DNA of 64,000 nt from Podaxis mareebaensis. Taxonomy: Eukaryota > Basidiomycota > Agaricomycetes > Agaricales > Agaricaceae. Positions 49,771 to 60,676 of the stretch are shown here, one piece after another. The stretch spans positions 223,512-287,511 of the forward strand of contig JAEUWP010000402.1 in the NCBI GenBank assembly GCA_018524725.1. Reading direction: 5' to 3'. The translations under genes were made by a program, and so were the position numbers. How positions within the stretch are numbered: position 1 is the stretch's first letter; every line of letters begins with the position of its first letter. The notes under the pieces were generated by a model. The model searched no databases. It was not told the DNA's origin and saw only the letters and a list, made by a program, of their open reading frames with translations.

Positions 49771-52273
49771 CAAGAAAAGAGTGGAAGGGACGAACCGAAA
49801 TGGTGGGAATCACGATCCAAACGTGATTGACATCCCTGTTGTGCGTGTTGTACATGAGGCCTTGAGGTATCAAACAGTTCGTGACTCCCAAGTTCCACCG
49901 ACTTGCGATCTCCTGCAGGTGATCCGCGAGCGGTTGGGTCATTTGGTCTGGTATGAGGGTTGTGCCGCTTGTAGTCCGAGCGGCCTGCGGCGAGTAACAG
50001 CACCGCTGTGTTTGTCAGTTCCGACCTCCAAATAATGGGGATCAAGGTTTATTGACTCTGCTTTTGTCCGACATGGTCACTTGCCACGAGGCCGTACCGT
50101 AATCTTCACTCAAAAAAGATGCTTCTCGAGGGCTTCCGGCAACTTAGAATGAAGGGTCGGAATGGATCTGTCTAAGTCCACACACGACGGCTCCAACAAC
50201 AGGATTTTTTATCGTGCCCTTGCACATGGATTGGGTATGCTGCGAGGGTTGATACCTCTCAACGATCAACATCGTCTACTGGAGGATTTTATTCAGCTCA
50301 GGAGCAGAGGTCGGAGAGCCGGGGAACCATTCTCGTACACACAACTGAGACCAGGGTTCGGATGGAAGCCCATAATCGAAAATCTAGAGCAATGAATGAG
50401 CAGCTCATGTGCCAGATACGGGTTTCTTGCTGCGAGAAGTGCTGGGAATAAGTAGAGTTGAATTCCGCTGGGCTTGGAAGTGAAGCAGTTCCGTGCAGAG
50501 TCAGCGGTTGAACGGTTGAACGGGCATTCGACGAATCGACGAGTGATCTCGCAATCTGCCAATCAATTTTCCCAGAGGTGTACAAATTGCACTGATAGTG
50601 TCAAGTCTGTTTCAGTTGGCGCCAGTATGCAGCGACCTATCTACCAGATGCTAGAAAAAGACACAACGAAGTCGGGGGATTGTAAGATCCCCCAGAAAAT
50701 TGCCATACATGACCCTTGAAGTATCGCGGAGAGAGCTTTGCTCAAGGTCGTGTTTATGTTCAAACGGTAACGCCGAGGAAGCTCTGCAGAAGCCGACCTG
50801 TCCTTTTACGGTTTTCAGAATTCCAACGAGAAAAGAATCATGCCACGCCGATCCCGAAGGCGGTGCCACCGACGGTCTCTGGGAGTAAGTGCGACATCAA
50901 CAGGCGGAAAGCACGAGGCAAACGGTTCCCTGGCTCAAACTTGACGTCCTTAAAGTATTGATCCTGTGAACGACGAAAGTTCTGAAGTACTAATCTCCTA
51001 AGGAAAAAACGTTATTGATAGGTGTTCTGATGTTCCAATATTTATGCGTTTATGGATGATCTAGGTTTGACAGTGAAATACCCCTAAAACGCTCTTTTCG
51101 TTTGTGAAGACGGGACGGCAACGACGGGCCGTAACGCCCGTGATTACTCGCTTCATGGTGATGAGTCTAGTTACCTGTTTTCTGATATGCTGTCCAAATT
51201 ATCCGAAGAGGTCCCATCGCCCATCGACGGATACAGTCACGTTCCGCGGAGGGTGTCGACCTATGGGAAGGTTTTGAATGGACAGAAAAGTCTGGTGTGA
51301 CGCTCTAAACCCAATCCTGGGGTAGAGGTGTTGCGTGGTCTCAACGTTCGGGGGTCACTGATGATCATATCCTACATTCAAATTCGTCCCCTGAGTGGAC
51401 TTCAAGTCACTTGCTTCAGTCTATAGCTGCTCAAGCCGCTGAACTTAATGACGTCGTTTGGTACGAATCGGAAGACATCTCAGGCTTCACGAAGTTCCAT
51501 TGGGACGTTTCGTTGAGATGACTTGATCGGGAACAGGAAGAGCTTGGAGTAGGATATGGTACGGCCTCGTTAGTCGGCAAGGCCTAGGCAGAGCTCTGTA
51601 CAGCACCTTTTCCATGCCACCAACCACCTACTCCTGAAACAAACAGGTCAAGTGACGCAAGGAATATAGTGTCGCCCTGATCTTTCACGTTGACAATTGG
51701 AGTAATGATTTGATCCTTTTGGTTCTATGAGGTATTCTTAAACATGTAATCGAGCGATTGTCTGTTACATGCGCACAACGCACTGTCAAAAGGTCCAAAT
51801 GTAGATACCTAGCGAAGCTTCTCCGAAGTGCGTTTCGAATAAATATGGCCCCTGGGGCAGAGGACGGGTATCCGTGTTATATATATGCGTAAATAGCTGC
51901 TGTGCACTAATTCGCCCCGTTCTTGGGTATAGAGTTTTTTGATTGCTGCGAAGGACTGTTAGGGAAGGAGAAACGCTGATTTCTGACGCGTCGAGCTCGT
52001 GAGTCGTGATGGCGCGTGACTGACGCGCATTGTTTGTGTAACAAGGCTCGGTTGTTTGGTCTTGTATTACACGTGACGTCCCGACTTGAGTTGCCCTGCT
52101 CCGTCAACGTTGACCTTGTTCTTACCATTCACATTCATCACGGCTTGGGACATCCCACCTATATTTTTCGATATACCATCTATATCACTTGCCTTTCAAT
52201 CGCCTTGCTTTTCTGGTGCCAATCCGTAAATTGGATATTTCTGTTGTTTATCCATCTATCTCACCGTCAACAT
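49771..52273. other. No recognisable gene
   Basis: About 2.5 kb with only short overlapping frames. From about 50970 to 51900 there are hardly any open frames of note. The last part is the promoter of the next gene. Confidence 0.45.
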
Positions 52274-53197
52274 ATGGCCTCACGGACTTTTACCGTCTTC
52301 CAAGATGCACCTTCGGCTGAGCCTGTCAAGGCCAAGCCAGTAAACTCCAACATCATGGCAACTCGTTCATCTGCCCGCTTGAATAACGTTCTCCAAGGGT
52401 CCTCGACCTTGAACGAACTCGTCCCAGTTGACAAGGAAAATGTTAATCCTGTTACTGGGGAGCGAGCCGGGACAACAACTGCATCGAAAAAACGCAAGAC
52501 GAACGTTCTCGCGACTAAGCCTGCCATCCCTTTGGCCGTCAAGAAAGTCAAGTCGTCAAAGGAAACAAAAGACGCCCAACCCGAAACCAAGAAACGTAAG
52601 GCTTCATCGGAAAGCACCAAGACCAAGACCAAGACGACCACAAGGAAGGATGGGAAGGGGTCTGGGTCGTCGCGAAAGTCAACAACCAAGCGAGTGACGC
52701 GGAAAGTGTCTAAACTTCCCCGACTGGAGGAAGAAACCGATGCCAAAGGTCCTGCGGCCGAGCGCGTCACCCAAGCCACAATTGACTCGCGGTGTTACGA
52801 GTTGACGGTCCAGCCATTAGCCGATGTTTCGCAGGCATATGAAGCTGTTGATCCTCTGCAAGACGCTCCGACTTCCCCTGCGAGCAAGGCCAAGTTTCGT
52901 AAGGTATGGTTTAGATCAGCTTCAGATTACTTTTTCCATCATGCTCACACACTGTAGGATGCTTCTGCCGAACCGGAAATCCGGGATTTCTTCTCATCCT
53001 CACAAACACTTGCCTCCCTGCCTTCTACTTCTACTGTTCGTGCTCCTTCTACCGAGCCCGTGGAAAATCGCAAATTTTCGACGCCAGAACGCAAACAGAT
53101 CTACGCTGCCTTCACTTTTTCCTCCCCTTCTCCCACTAGCGAGCGCTTCAAGTCTACATCGCGCTCCGGCAGTGTGCCTCGCCTGGAATTGGCATAA
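52274..53197 (+). CDS. Basic nuclear-type protein with a KEN box, 2 exons, 289 aa
   Basis: Exons 52274-52903 and 52958-53197 join in frame. The first ATG of a longer open frame that fits is 52274 (MASRTFTVFQDAP). The protein is Lys/Ser/Thr-rich with several nuclear-import-like clusters (KKRKT, KKRK, TTKRVTRK). VPVDKENVNP near residue 57 contains a KEN box, the degron read by the anaphase-promoting complex with Cdh1. RxxL-type sequences and Ser/Thr-Pro sites (FSTPERKQIYAAFTF, SSPSPTS) could be cyclin-kinase targets. No folded domain is recognised. The composition would fit a cell-cycle regulator or chromatin-associated protein degraded at mitotic exit, but that is inference from short motifs, which also occur by chance. 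Confidence 0.72.
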
Positions 53198-53720
53198 TGC
53201 GCCTTCACGTCATCTTCTGATGCTTCACGCGACACATACCTCCGTACGTTTCATACGCCCCGGCCACGATACCAAACAATTTCGCTCGTTTCCAAGGACG
53301 CTGCAGTGTTCCTTTCATTCTTTCAATTCTTTGTCCTCTCGCATTATCCCGTCGTTATCAAGCTATACCATTCTATCTCTCATGCATTCTACACGTCTGC
53401 TGTCCACATCGTTGCGTCTTCTTCAAGTGCACATGTTTGTTTCTCATCTCATTCCTTCATTCAACCTGCAAATGCCAGCTCCGCATTCGTTACTCAACCT
53501 CTTCGGGACTCGTATACCGTCTTGTGTAACTTGGTTCTTGGTTTTATCAACTTCTTTCGATTTGCCCCTTTACTTATAATCTATTATTCTCCCGCAGTTT
53601 TTCTACCAGATTGTACCTCATCTATCTTACTCGCAATACACTCAATTCATCTGGCCAGTTGCTGTCTCCCCTGATTCCAGTGTTAAGCTTCTATCACAAG
53701 ATCAATTTATTCTCCACCTC
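53198..53720. other. Intergenic; no gene seen
   Basis: T- and C-rich sequence, probably the 3' flank of the KEN-box gene. The long forward frames here are compositional and lack any motif. Confidence 0.5.
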
Positions 53721-53947
53721 AGATAAGGAGGTCAGGGCGATGCCGCACACGGCTTTCAAATTCGGGTTCGCGTCTTGAGTGCAGTATCAGCCAAATGCGG
53801 TAAGCCGTTATCTTATCTGGTATTTGTAGGAGTTGACAGCGCCTACGCTAGGGTGGGATTTCCACCCTTTGGAGAGAGCAGGATAAAAAGGTTTGGTGTC
53901 GTGGATGATGGACTTCCAAGCCTATCTCTCCACCTCCAGGCTTATCT
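53721..53947. promoter_or_regulatory. Cluster of GATA-factor sites upstream of the nucleobase permease
   Basis: HGATAR motifs occur at 53721-53726 (AGATAA, plus strand), two in opposite orientation within 53809-53818 (TTATCTTATCT), 53922-53927 (CTATCT) and 53942-53947 (TTATCT). All lie within 260 nt of the permease ATG. Fungal GATA factors of the AreA/Nit2 type bind such sites when good nitrogen sources are lacking. A TATA-like GGATAAAAAG lies at 53881-53890. Confidence 0.5.
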
Positions 53948-53980
53948 TTCACTCGTCAGGCGACCCATCTCGCCGCTAAA

Positions 53981-56603
53981 ATGGGCCTAGTACACAAATT
54001 TGAAGTCCCTCACCCTCCTGGATTGCCTTATAGGCAGCTTTTCTTGACCGTATGTGTGGTTATACGTATTACTCTTGTCCCTGATCCCTTCGAATAGAAC
54101 GACGACTTGGCGCCCGTGCCGCCGGAGAAGAGACAATGGAGGGGCATTAACTTCATTGCTTTGTGCGTATGTCCTCCTGGACATCCGCAGCCTGGACTCA
54201 CGACGTTCATTTCATAGCTGGATAGCAGATAGCTTTAATGTCAACACGTGCGTATCCTCCCCTCTGGTCGTAGTGCCTGGAACCGATTAACGTGTATAAT
54301 AGGTGGATGATTGTGTCGTCGATGGTGCAACTTGGGCTTTCATGGTGGCAAGCTTGGATTTGTGTATGGCTCGGATACGGAATCGCGGCACCGTTCATTT
54401 GTTTGAATGCGCGCCCTGGTGCTGTGTTCCATATCACGTTCCCTGTTGTTGCGCGAACCAGTTTTGGGCTGTATGGGAGCCTGTGGTGTACGTTTAATCG
54501 AGGTGTTATGGCTTGGTGTGTATCTTATCTTTCTTTCGAGCCTTCGTAAGCTGATGGGTCTTGTTACAGCATTTGGTATGGGGTGCAGGCGAGCATCGGT
54601 GGCGACTGTATGAAGGTGATGCTAAGGGCGATATGGCCGAGTGTAAATGACATACGTGCGTACGCCTCACCCCCAATTCACCACCCGCTGATATCAAGAT
54701 TGAAAGCCAATCACCTCCCCGCATCATCTGGAACGACTACAAGAGACTTCATGTGCTTCTTTCTCTTCTGGCTTATCTCCCTCCCCGCCATTTGGTTCCC
54801 GATCCATAGAATGTCAGTACACAGTCAATGACGTCTCCTGGGCTTCTGCGACTTCCCCTTCTCACACAAATGCTGTAATGCTCACCCCCTCGACTGCGCA
54901 GCCGGCACCTTTTCACGCTCAAGTCGATCGTAGCACCCACTGCAGGGATTACCTTCTTCATTTGGTGCATCATTAAAGCCAAAGGAGTCGGACCCATCGT
55001 CTCTCGGCCTGGAAAAGCGCATGGTTCGGAGCTAGGTTGGAATATGATCGTTAGTCTCATGTCGTGCATCAGTAACATGGCCACTCTTGTGACGTGAGTA
55101 CTTGAATCCGTTCCCTGATACACTATTCTTCTCCACTCCCTTGCTTCTGCCACCCTATATATACTCTCCAAAAGCCGACACTAGACTTCTATTCCCCTTC
55201 TCGCTTGCTTATCTATCCCCCTTTGTTCCCTCACTTTGACATCATACATTTCCGGTGAATGTTACTAATATATTTATACCCCGCTTCTCCCCATCAGGAA
55301 CGCTCCCGACTTCGCATCTCGTGCGAAGACACCCTCTGCAGCTTTATGGCCTCAATTCTGGTCCGTTCCTCTTGGATTTTCCCTTGTCAGCTTCGTCGGT
55401 ATCATTGTCAGCTCCTCCTCGGAGACAATATACGGCGAAGCGATCTGGTCACCTATCGATTTGCTCAACCGATTTCTCGATGATACCCCGTCCAGAGCAA
55501 CAAGGTTTGGGGTATGGTTTATTGCTGCGTCATTTATCATTGCTCAGGTGAAGCCACACCTTCTTTCACGTTCCTGGAATCTTCTTTTGATTCATACTCA
55601 TATTAATGATATTTATTACCTTTTTATAGCTCGGGTATGTTTACCTTTGTCCACACGCCTTTTGAATTTGTTGAAACGCGAAGCTGACGTCTACATCTCG
55701 CGTTGCACGCGGGTTTCAATGGTGTGGATACAGGACGAATATTTCGGCCAACTCCATTAGTGCCGGATGTGACCTGACGGCGTTGTTTCCTCGCTTCATC
55801 GTGCGTGTTTCGAAAGTGACATTGAAAGCTTGGTCTGCGGGTACCAACTCAATATACTGGGCCTAGAACATTCGGCGCGGAGGTTATATTGCTGCCATTG
55901 TCGGATTGTGTATACTTCCATGGAATCTTCTGAAGAGCAGCAACCAGTTCACGTCCTATCTCTCTGCTTACTCCGTCTTCCTGAGCTCTATCGCTGGTGT
56001 GATGGTAGGAGTTGCGTAGCACCCTCCTCAAAACCTTCGCTGATCCTTTTATGATTAGATTACTGAATATTATATCATCCGTCGAGGACGTTATCGTGTT
56101 GCGGATCTATACCACGCTGAGAAGCACGGTTGGTACTACTACACTTATGGTGTTAATCTCCGGTTCGTTCCGTGCACTTCAACGTGTATGAGGAACACCA
56201 TCTAACATCAGCGTTAGGGCTTATGGCGCATATATCAGCGGCATCCTGATCAATGTCGTGGGTTTTGCGGGAGCGAGTACGTACTATCTTTCATCCCATT
56301 CTTCGACGCATTAACACTGGCGCCAATTTTGTAGCTGGCAGAAATGTCCCGCTATCTGCAACTCGCATCTACCAGATGTCTTTTTTCACCGGTTTCGGCG
56401 TCTCGGCGCTCATCTATGTAGCGCTTAACATCTTGTTTCCCGTCCCCGGATGCTCTGTCAAGAGGAAATTCTGGGAGACCGATCTGTCCAATTATCAACA
56501 TGGTGAAGGGAGCATTGAGGATGGCGTTGAGGATGATGGTATATTGTCGGTTTCGTCTACTGGAAAGGATTCACGGACAGCGGTGGTCGTGCAGCAGGCG
56601 TAG
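53981..56603 (+). CDS. NCS1-family nucleobase permease (Fur type), 14 exons, 550 aa
   Basis: Fourteen exons (53981-54049, 54098-54162, 54218-54247, 54303-54515, 54570-54655, 54707-54812, 54902-55093, 55298-55547, 55630-55634, 55734-55800, 55867-56004, 56059-56162, 56218-56276, 56335-56603) give exactly 551 codons with matching phases. The protein has about 12 hydrophobic segments. Family landmarks of Fur-type NCS1 carriers are present: [11 protein letters not shown] in segment 1, GARPG-like [39 protein letters not shown] and a YYIIRRG motif in the C-terminal half. Such proton symporters take up uracil, allantoin, uridine or related compounds across the plasma membrane; the substrate cannot be read from sequence by eye. 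The cytoplasmic tail is acidic. Exon 9 is only 5 nt long. Confidence 0.92.
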
Positions 56604-57412
56604 ATGAAAGTCTGGAGTTGAAGTAAAATCAATGTACTATAAACTGTCGTCAGCAGCTACGGGACTAAGGAAACTGATTTGAATGTTGGATTCCGGACGT
56701 GGAGGGACGTTCATGATGGGAAGTACTTTCGAAAGACATTGTGGTCCGTCCTCAAACATTGACAATTCGCCAGATGCAGGCAGTCGAAGACCTTGAGTAG
56801 TTAGTTAGGTCGTCACATGTAGGCTTCGACAATAATCGTTCTTTTCCGATTTTTCCTTGCCAAATCCAGGATGACACGGGCCTTCTCTACCTAACCGTTC
56901 TTTTTGTCGCGAAATATCTTATGGAAATACGACGATCCGGGCAAGGCTCTAGCTCAAAGGCGCAGCGGATTTGATTCAAGGGATTCCTGCCGGGTATCAT
57001 GAATAGATCCCACCCAAAAGTTTTGCCTAAAAGGCTCCAACAACGATATGTCTAAGCGAAGTATCATCCATTCTAATGTACCCATATGCGAATGACATCA
57101 GTGGCACGGAGCGAAAGAGAAAGGTTACCACTAAGAACAGTGGAATCTATAATAACAGAACTCTTCGACGAGTCCGTAAGTATGCTCGGTTTTGCGAGAG
57201 CCAACAATCAATTACGTCACGAGATCACGTCTCCCATAAGTTAATGCTCTTTCGTGTCAGTGCAGGAGTCTCGTTCTTCTCCTGCCCTTCCTGCTCTGCG
57301 AAGCAACTGTCGTATTGGCAGCCCTTTCTAGCCGTAAGTCCTAATTCTTCTGGTGGGGCTGCAGTTGATGCGAAGCCAAGTTGTTCACGGTCACCGACTT
57401 CAACATTTCCCC
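56604..57412. other. No recognisable gene
   Basis: Intergenic. A forward open frame at 57076-57465 overlaps the F-box start in another frame and has no motif. Confidence 0.45.
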
Positions 57413-58310
57413 ATGACTACCAAAGTGTCCTGTCCGAGCTGCGGTCATATCTTCAAAGCGAATGATGTTGATTTGGACGTTGGAGTATTCCCAACCCTCA
57501 GTGATTCGGCTGTCTGGGCTCAACCGAATGACGTCGCCTTTTTGCAAGAGGAAGTCAGCCGATTGGATGGTATCATCCGCCGTCTCAACGAAGAGAGAGC
57601 TACATACCTCCGACGGATCAACAGTGCCCAGGCTTCGACGAGGCAGTTGCCTTCCAAGGTTTTGTCTACTATCTTTCGGTTCGCTTGCGAACCAAGGCGA
57701 CGACGCTGTTAGTGCCACCTGGACATCTTGGCCAAATCTATTTGAGGAGCGAGAGGTGTATTACAAAGAGGATTTTCAACTGGAGCTGGGTGCTGTTTCG
57801 CACCATTGGCGACAGGTTGTCTGGTCCACACCACGGCTCTGGACGACATTGTCAATGCAAATTAACTGCGATTTCGTCGATAGCAATATTTCATTTCTGG
57901 GTCTGTATTTTCAGAACAACCGAGGTCCGCTGATGACTCTCAGGTTGGACTGCAGATGGGAATTGGACCTCTTGGAAGAGGAGGAAGATGTGGAAACTCG
58001 TGCAGAGATCCTTTCTGCTTTGGAGCCCATTAGGGCTTCTGTTTTCGATGATAATGTCCACAAGATACAGAAGCTTATCATCACTGGTCTCCCTCCCGAA
58101 TGGCTTTCTTCCCTTAGCAGAAGTCTTCCAAGGTGTGAGTTCTTGGCATTTACTTTGGCCTGATGATACAACCTGGGGATGGGATAACTATCAACTCTCC
58201 CTGATTGAGTCACCTTGCCTTTGTTATCTCTTGATGAAAGACTTCATCCATTTCAACCCTTCTCAAACAATTACTAGCTTGGAGCTCCACAACATGCTGT
58301 TAAGAACTGA
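57413..58310 (+). pseudogene. F-box protein pseudogene, broken by two frame changes and cut off by a retroelement
   Basis: ATG 57413 begins MTTKVSCPSCGHIF, a CxxC start, then a coiled segment (DVAFLQEEVSRLDGIIRRL) and the F-box-like LPSKVLSTIFRFAC, the usual layout of a large Agaricomycete F-box family. At about 57690 the protein jumps to another frame (FQLELGAVSHHWRQVVWSTP, the core following the F-box). At about 58157 it jumps again (YQLSLIESPCLCYLL, ITSLELHNMLL). No introns fit these joins. Past about 58310 the sequence changes in composition and is retroelement LTR, so the C-terminal leucine-rich part is missing. Decay and insertion are both visible; which came first cannot be told. Confidence 0.7.
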
Positions 58311-58999
58311 CTCTGGATGGGGGTGGATGTGTGCAGACATGGGGTTGAGGCCTTGGCTTCAACTTATGTGTTGTGCCCCTCTGATACTGTGGTGGCCTCA
58401 CTTGACCAACTACAGACTCAAGTGGATGAGTGGACAGAGAACAGACAAAGACAGGACAAGCCTGGACCAAGGGGTGGACTTGTAGTGGACAAGCAGGAGA
58501 GAGGAGAAAGATCTAAGTTGATATTCTGACTGAGGACTACAAATGGTAGTGATCCTACTTATATACTAGCAGTCAGGATAAAGTCTGGAGAGTAGTAGTT
58601 AAGTGAGAAACAATAGTAACTACTCAAAGGAGAATACAAGAAACATGTAAACTGATAACCACAGTGAAGATACCAGAATAGGGAGTCCATCTGCAAAGTG
58701 TCTGGATGTCTGAAAGGACAGGGGTAGAAGTGAAACATCAGATAATGGAAAAACCAAGATAAGCAGATGATAATCAAGGGTAAAGGGAAAAGCCACAGAT
58801 AAACAGAAAAACACAAGATAATCAGATAGAAGATCTGATAAGGGAAATAACAGAAGGAACAGGGATGGAGAAAAGTATTTACAAGGAAAGATATCCAATG
58901 GGAACAGAAGAAAGGTTAAACTGAATATGATCCACAGAATTCAGGTTGTAACCAAGGCTCTGAGAGTTTAATGGACATGAAGTGAAGTCCATAATAGTA
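58311..58999 (-). repeat. 3' long terminal repeat (approximate bounds)
   Basis: Non-coding sequence between the PPT and the truncated F-box pseudogene. On the minus strand it holds a TATA box (TATATAAG at 58565-58558), as expected for the U3 promoter. I could not fix the TG..CA ends or a target-site duplication, because the other LTR is outside the window. Confidence 0.6.
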
Positions 59000-59010
59000 T
59001 TCCCCCCTTA
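59000..59010 (-). other. Polypurine tract of the retrotransposon
   Basis: The minus strand reads TAAGGGGGGAA directly before the LTR, where second (plus-sense) strand DNA synthesis is primed. Confidence 0.7.
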
Positions 59011-59122
59011 GGACCAAGCCTCCGAGGCCCAAGTCTAGACTGGACACCTGCCCTCAACTCTCTCTACTGGATACAAATAGGGTGTCTTCGGAACATGAAC
59101 TTCATTCCCTAAACTCACAAAA

Positions 59123-60519
59123 ATGTCCCCTCAAAGCAACCAGACCCCAAATGCCAACCCCCCCTTCGACCCAGCAATGATGGTGGCCTTCTCTGCCTTC
59201 TACCAACAATGGCAGAAGGAACAGGCATCTGCAACTACAGAGAGCCCTGTGGCAGAGGTGGGCCCCAGCAAGAAGTGAGGGAGGATGGAGAAAACGGAGG
59301 CAGAGATGTCAGTGGAAAAGATGGAGAAGAAGAAGAGGAAGGTGAAGAAGGCCAAGGAGAAGTGGAGATGATGGGAGGCAGAGGAGTTGGAGTGGAGGAA
59401 GATAGAGGAAGAGGTGAAGAAGAGGTGAGAGGAGGAGGAAAGAAAGGCAGTGGAGAGGGCAGAGGAGGAGTGGAGACAGAAGGAGAAAGAAGCAAGGAAG
59501 TGGAAGGTGCAGGAGGAGGTGAAAAGAGTCTGGAGGGAACAGGAAGAGGAGGAGCAGCAGAAGGCAGAGGAGAACAAGAGGACGGAAGCAGAGGCAGAGG
59601 AAAGGAAGAAGGCCAAGGGAAAGGGAAAGGCCATCTGCCTGGAATCCAATGACAAGTCGGATGTCCAGATTGTGGACCATTCAGCTAGGATGAGGGTGTA
59701 GCTCCCCTTCAATATGGGGGGCAAAAAGTCCTGCTGCCACTGTCACTAGTTGGGGATCAAGTGCATTCCACATGAGAGTAAGTGCCAATCCTGTTTACCA
59801 GAAATTTGCTGACCACTATCTGCAGAGGAACAGATACATTCATGCACTAGGTGCTACCAGAAGAAGTCCCAGTGCAAGCCATTCTACACTGAGGAGGAGT
59901 CAGAATAGAACCCACATGGGCCACAGCGCCCAATTCCACATATCCTCAACCTGTTCACATAGACGGGTAAGGATATCACTGAGTCTGAGGTTGGGATAAT
60001 GGGGGCACTCCACAGCATGGTAAGTGCCTACATGGAGGATAGGGTTGGTGGTAAGCTGACCCAGGAATATAGTAGGTACCCTGTTACAGCCTGTTGAGCA
60101 AGAAGCAGGTTGCCTTATTCACCAATCTGATAGAGACCCCAATAGAAGCTGTCTGCGCCCTTATAGTGGAAATCACTGCACTCTGGAGGGTGCAGGAAGA
60201 GAACAACACTCTTCTGCAAAGGACATTCAACATTTCAGAGGAGGATGTTCCACAGGCAGAAAGGAGGACAGTAGACAAGGAGGACGAGTTGGATGCAGTG
60301 GAGGAGGAACAGGAGGAATCAGAGAAGGAGGTCCAGGATGTGGACATGGAGGAAGGGATGGAAATGGAGCTGGCAGAACTGGATGGTGGATCAGGGGAGA
60401 TGGAAGGGAAGAAGAAAGGGGAAGAACCAGAGGAGGACAAGGAGGAGGAAAGCAGACTGGAGGATATAGAGGGAGATGAAGAGGAGAGCAGATCTGAGGG
60501 CAGAGACTCAGATGAGTAG
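59123..60519 (+). pseudogene. Antisense zinc-cluster-like ORF inside the retrotransposon
   Basis: ATG 59123 opens MSPQSNQTPNANPPFDPAMM and FSAFYQQWQKEQ, then a long Lys/Glu-rich coiled coil (EEEWRQKEKEARKWKVQEE) and a Cys-rich block (KSCCHC, GIKCIPHESKCQSCLPE, CTRCYQKKSQCKPF) resembling a zinc-binding cluster. All this lies in one frame, interrupted by stops at 59276, 59369, 59426, 59699, 59747 and 59810, each TGA or TAG and each one C-to-T step from CGA or CAG. After a frame change a block (QVALFTNLIETPIEAVCALI) and a very acidic tail (DKEDELDAVEEE) end at 60519. Orientation is opposite to pol. Its role is unknown; it might be gag-like or an accessory protein of the element. Confidence 0.6.
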
Positions 60520-60676
60520 TGGGTCTGTGCCTCCTGTAATGTATATACAAATTTTTTTGGACTTGTAGAATTGAAAGTTTTTGAATGCGCCGCTATCAAT
60601 GTGAGAGGAAGACAATTAAGATCAGGAAACCAAAATCAGAGAATCAGCAGAAAACATAAGAACAAGATAAGAGAAG

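Noticed and set aside
52267..52779. Minus-strand open frame of 170 codons opposite the KEN-box gene
   Set aside because: The plus strand has a good ATG, a spliced second exon and a sensible protein; the minus frame has no motif.
59200..59724. Minus-strand open frame of 174 codons, Ser/Phe-rich, within the retroelement
   Set aside because: It is the complement of the Lys/Glu-rich coiled coil on the plus strand; purine-rich sequence gives a stop-free complement.
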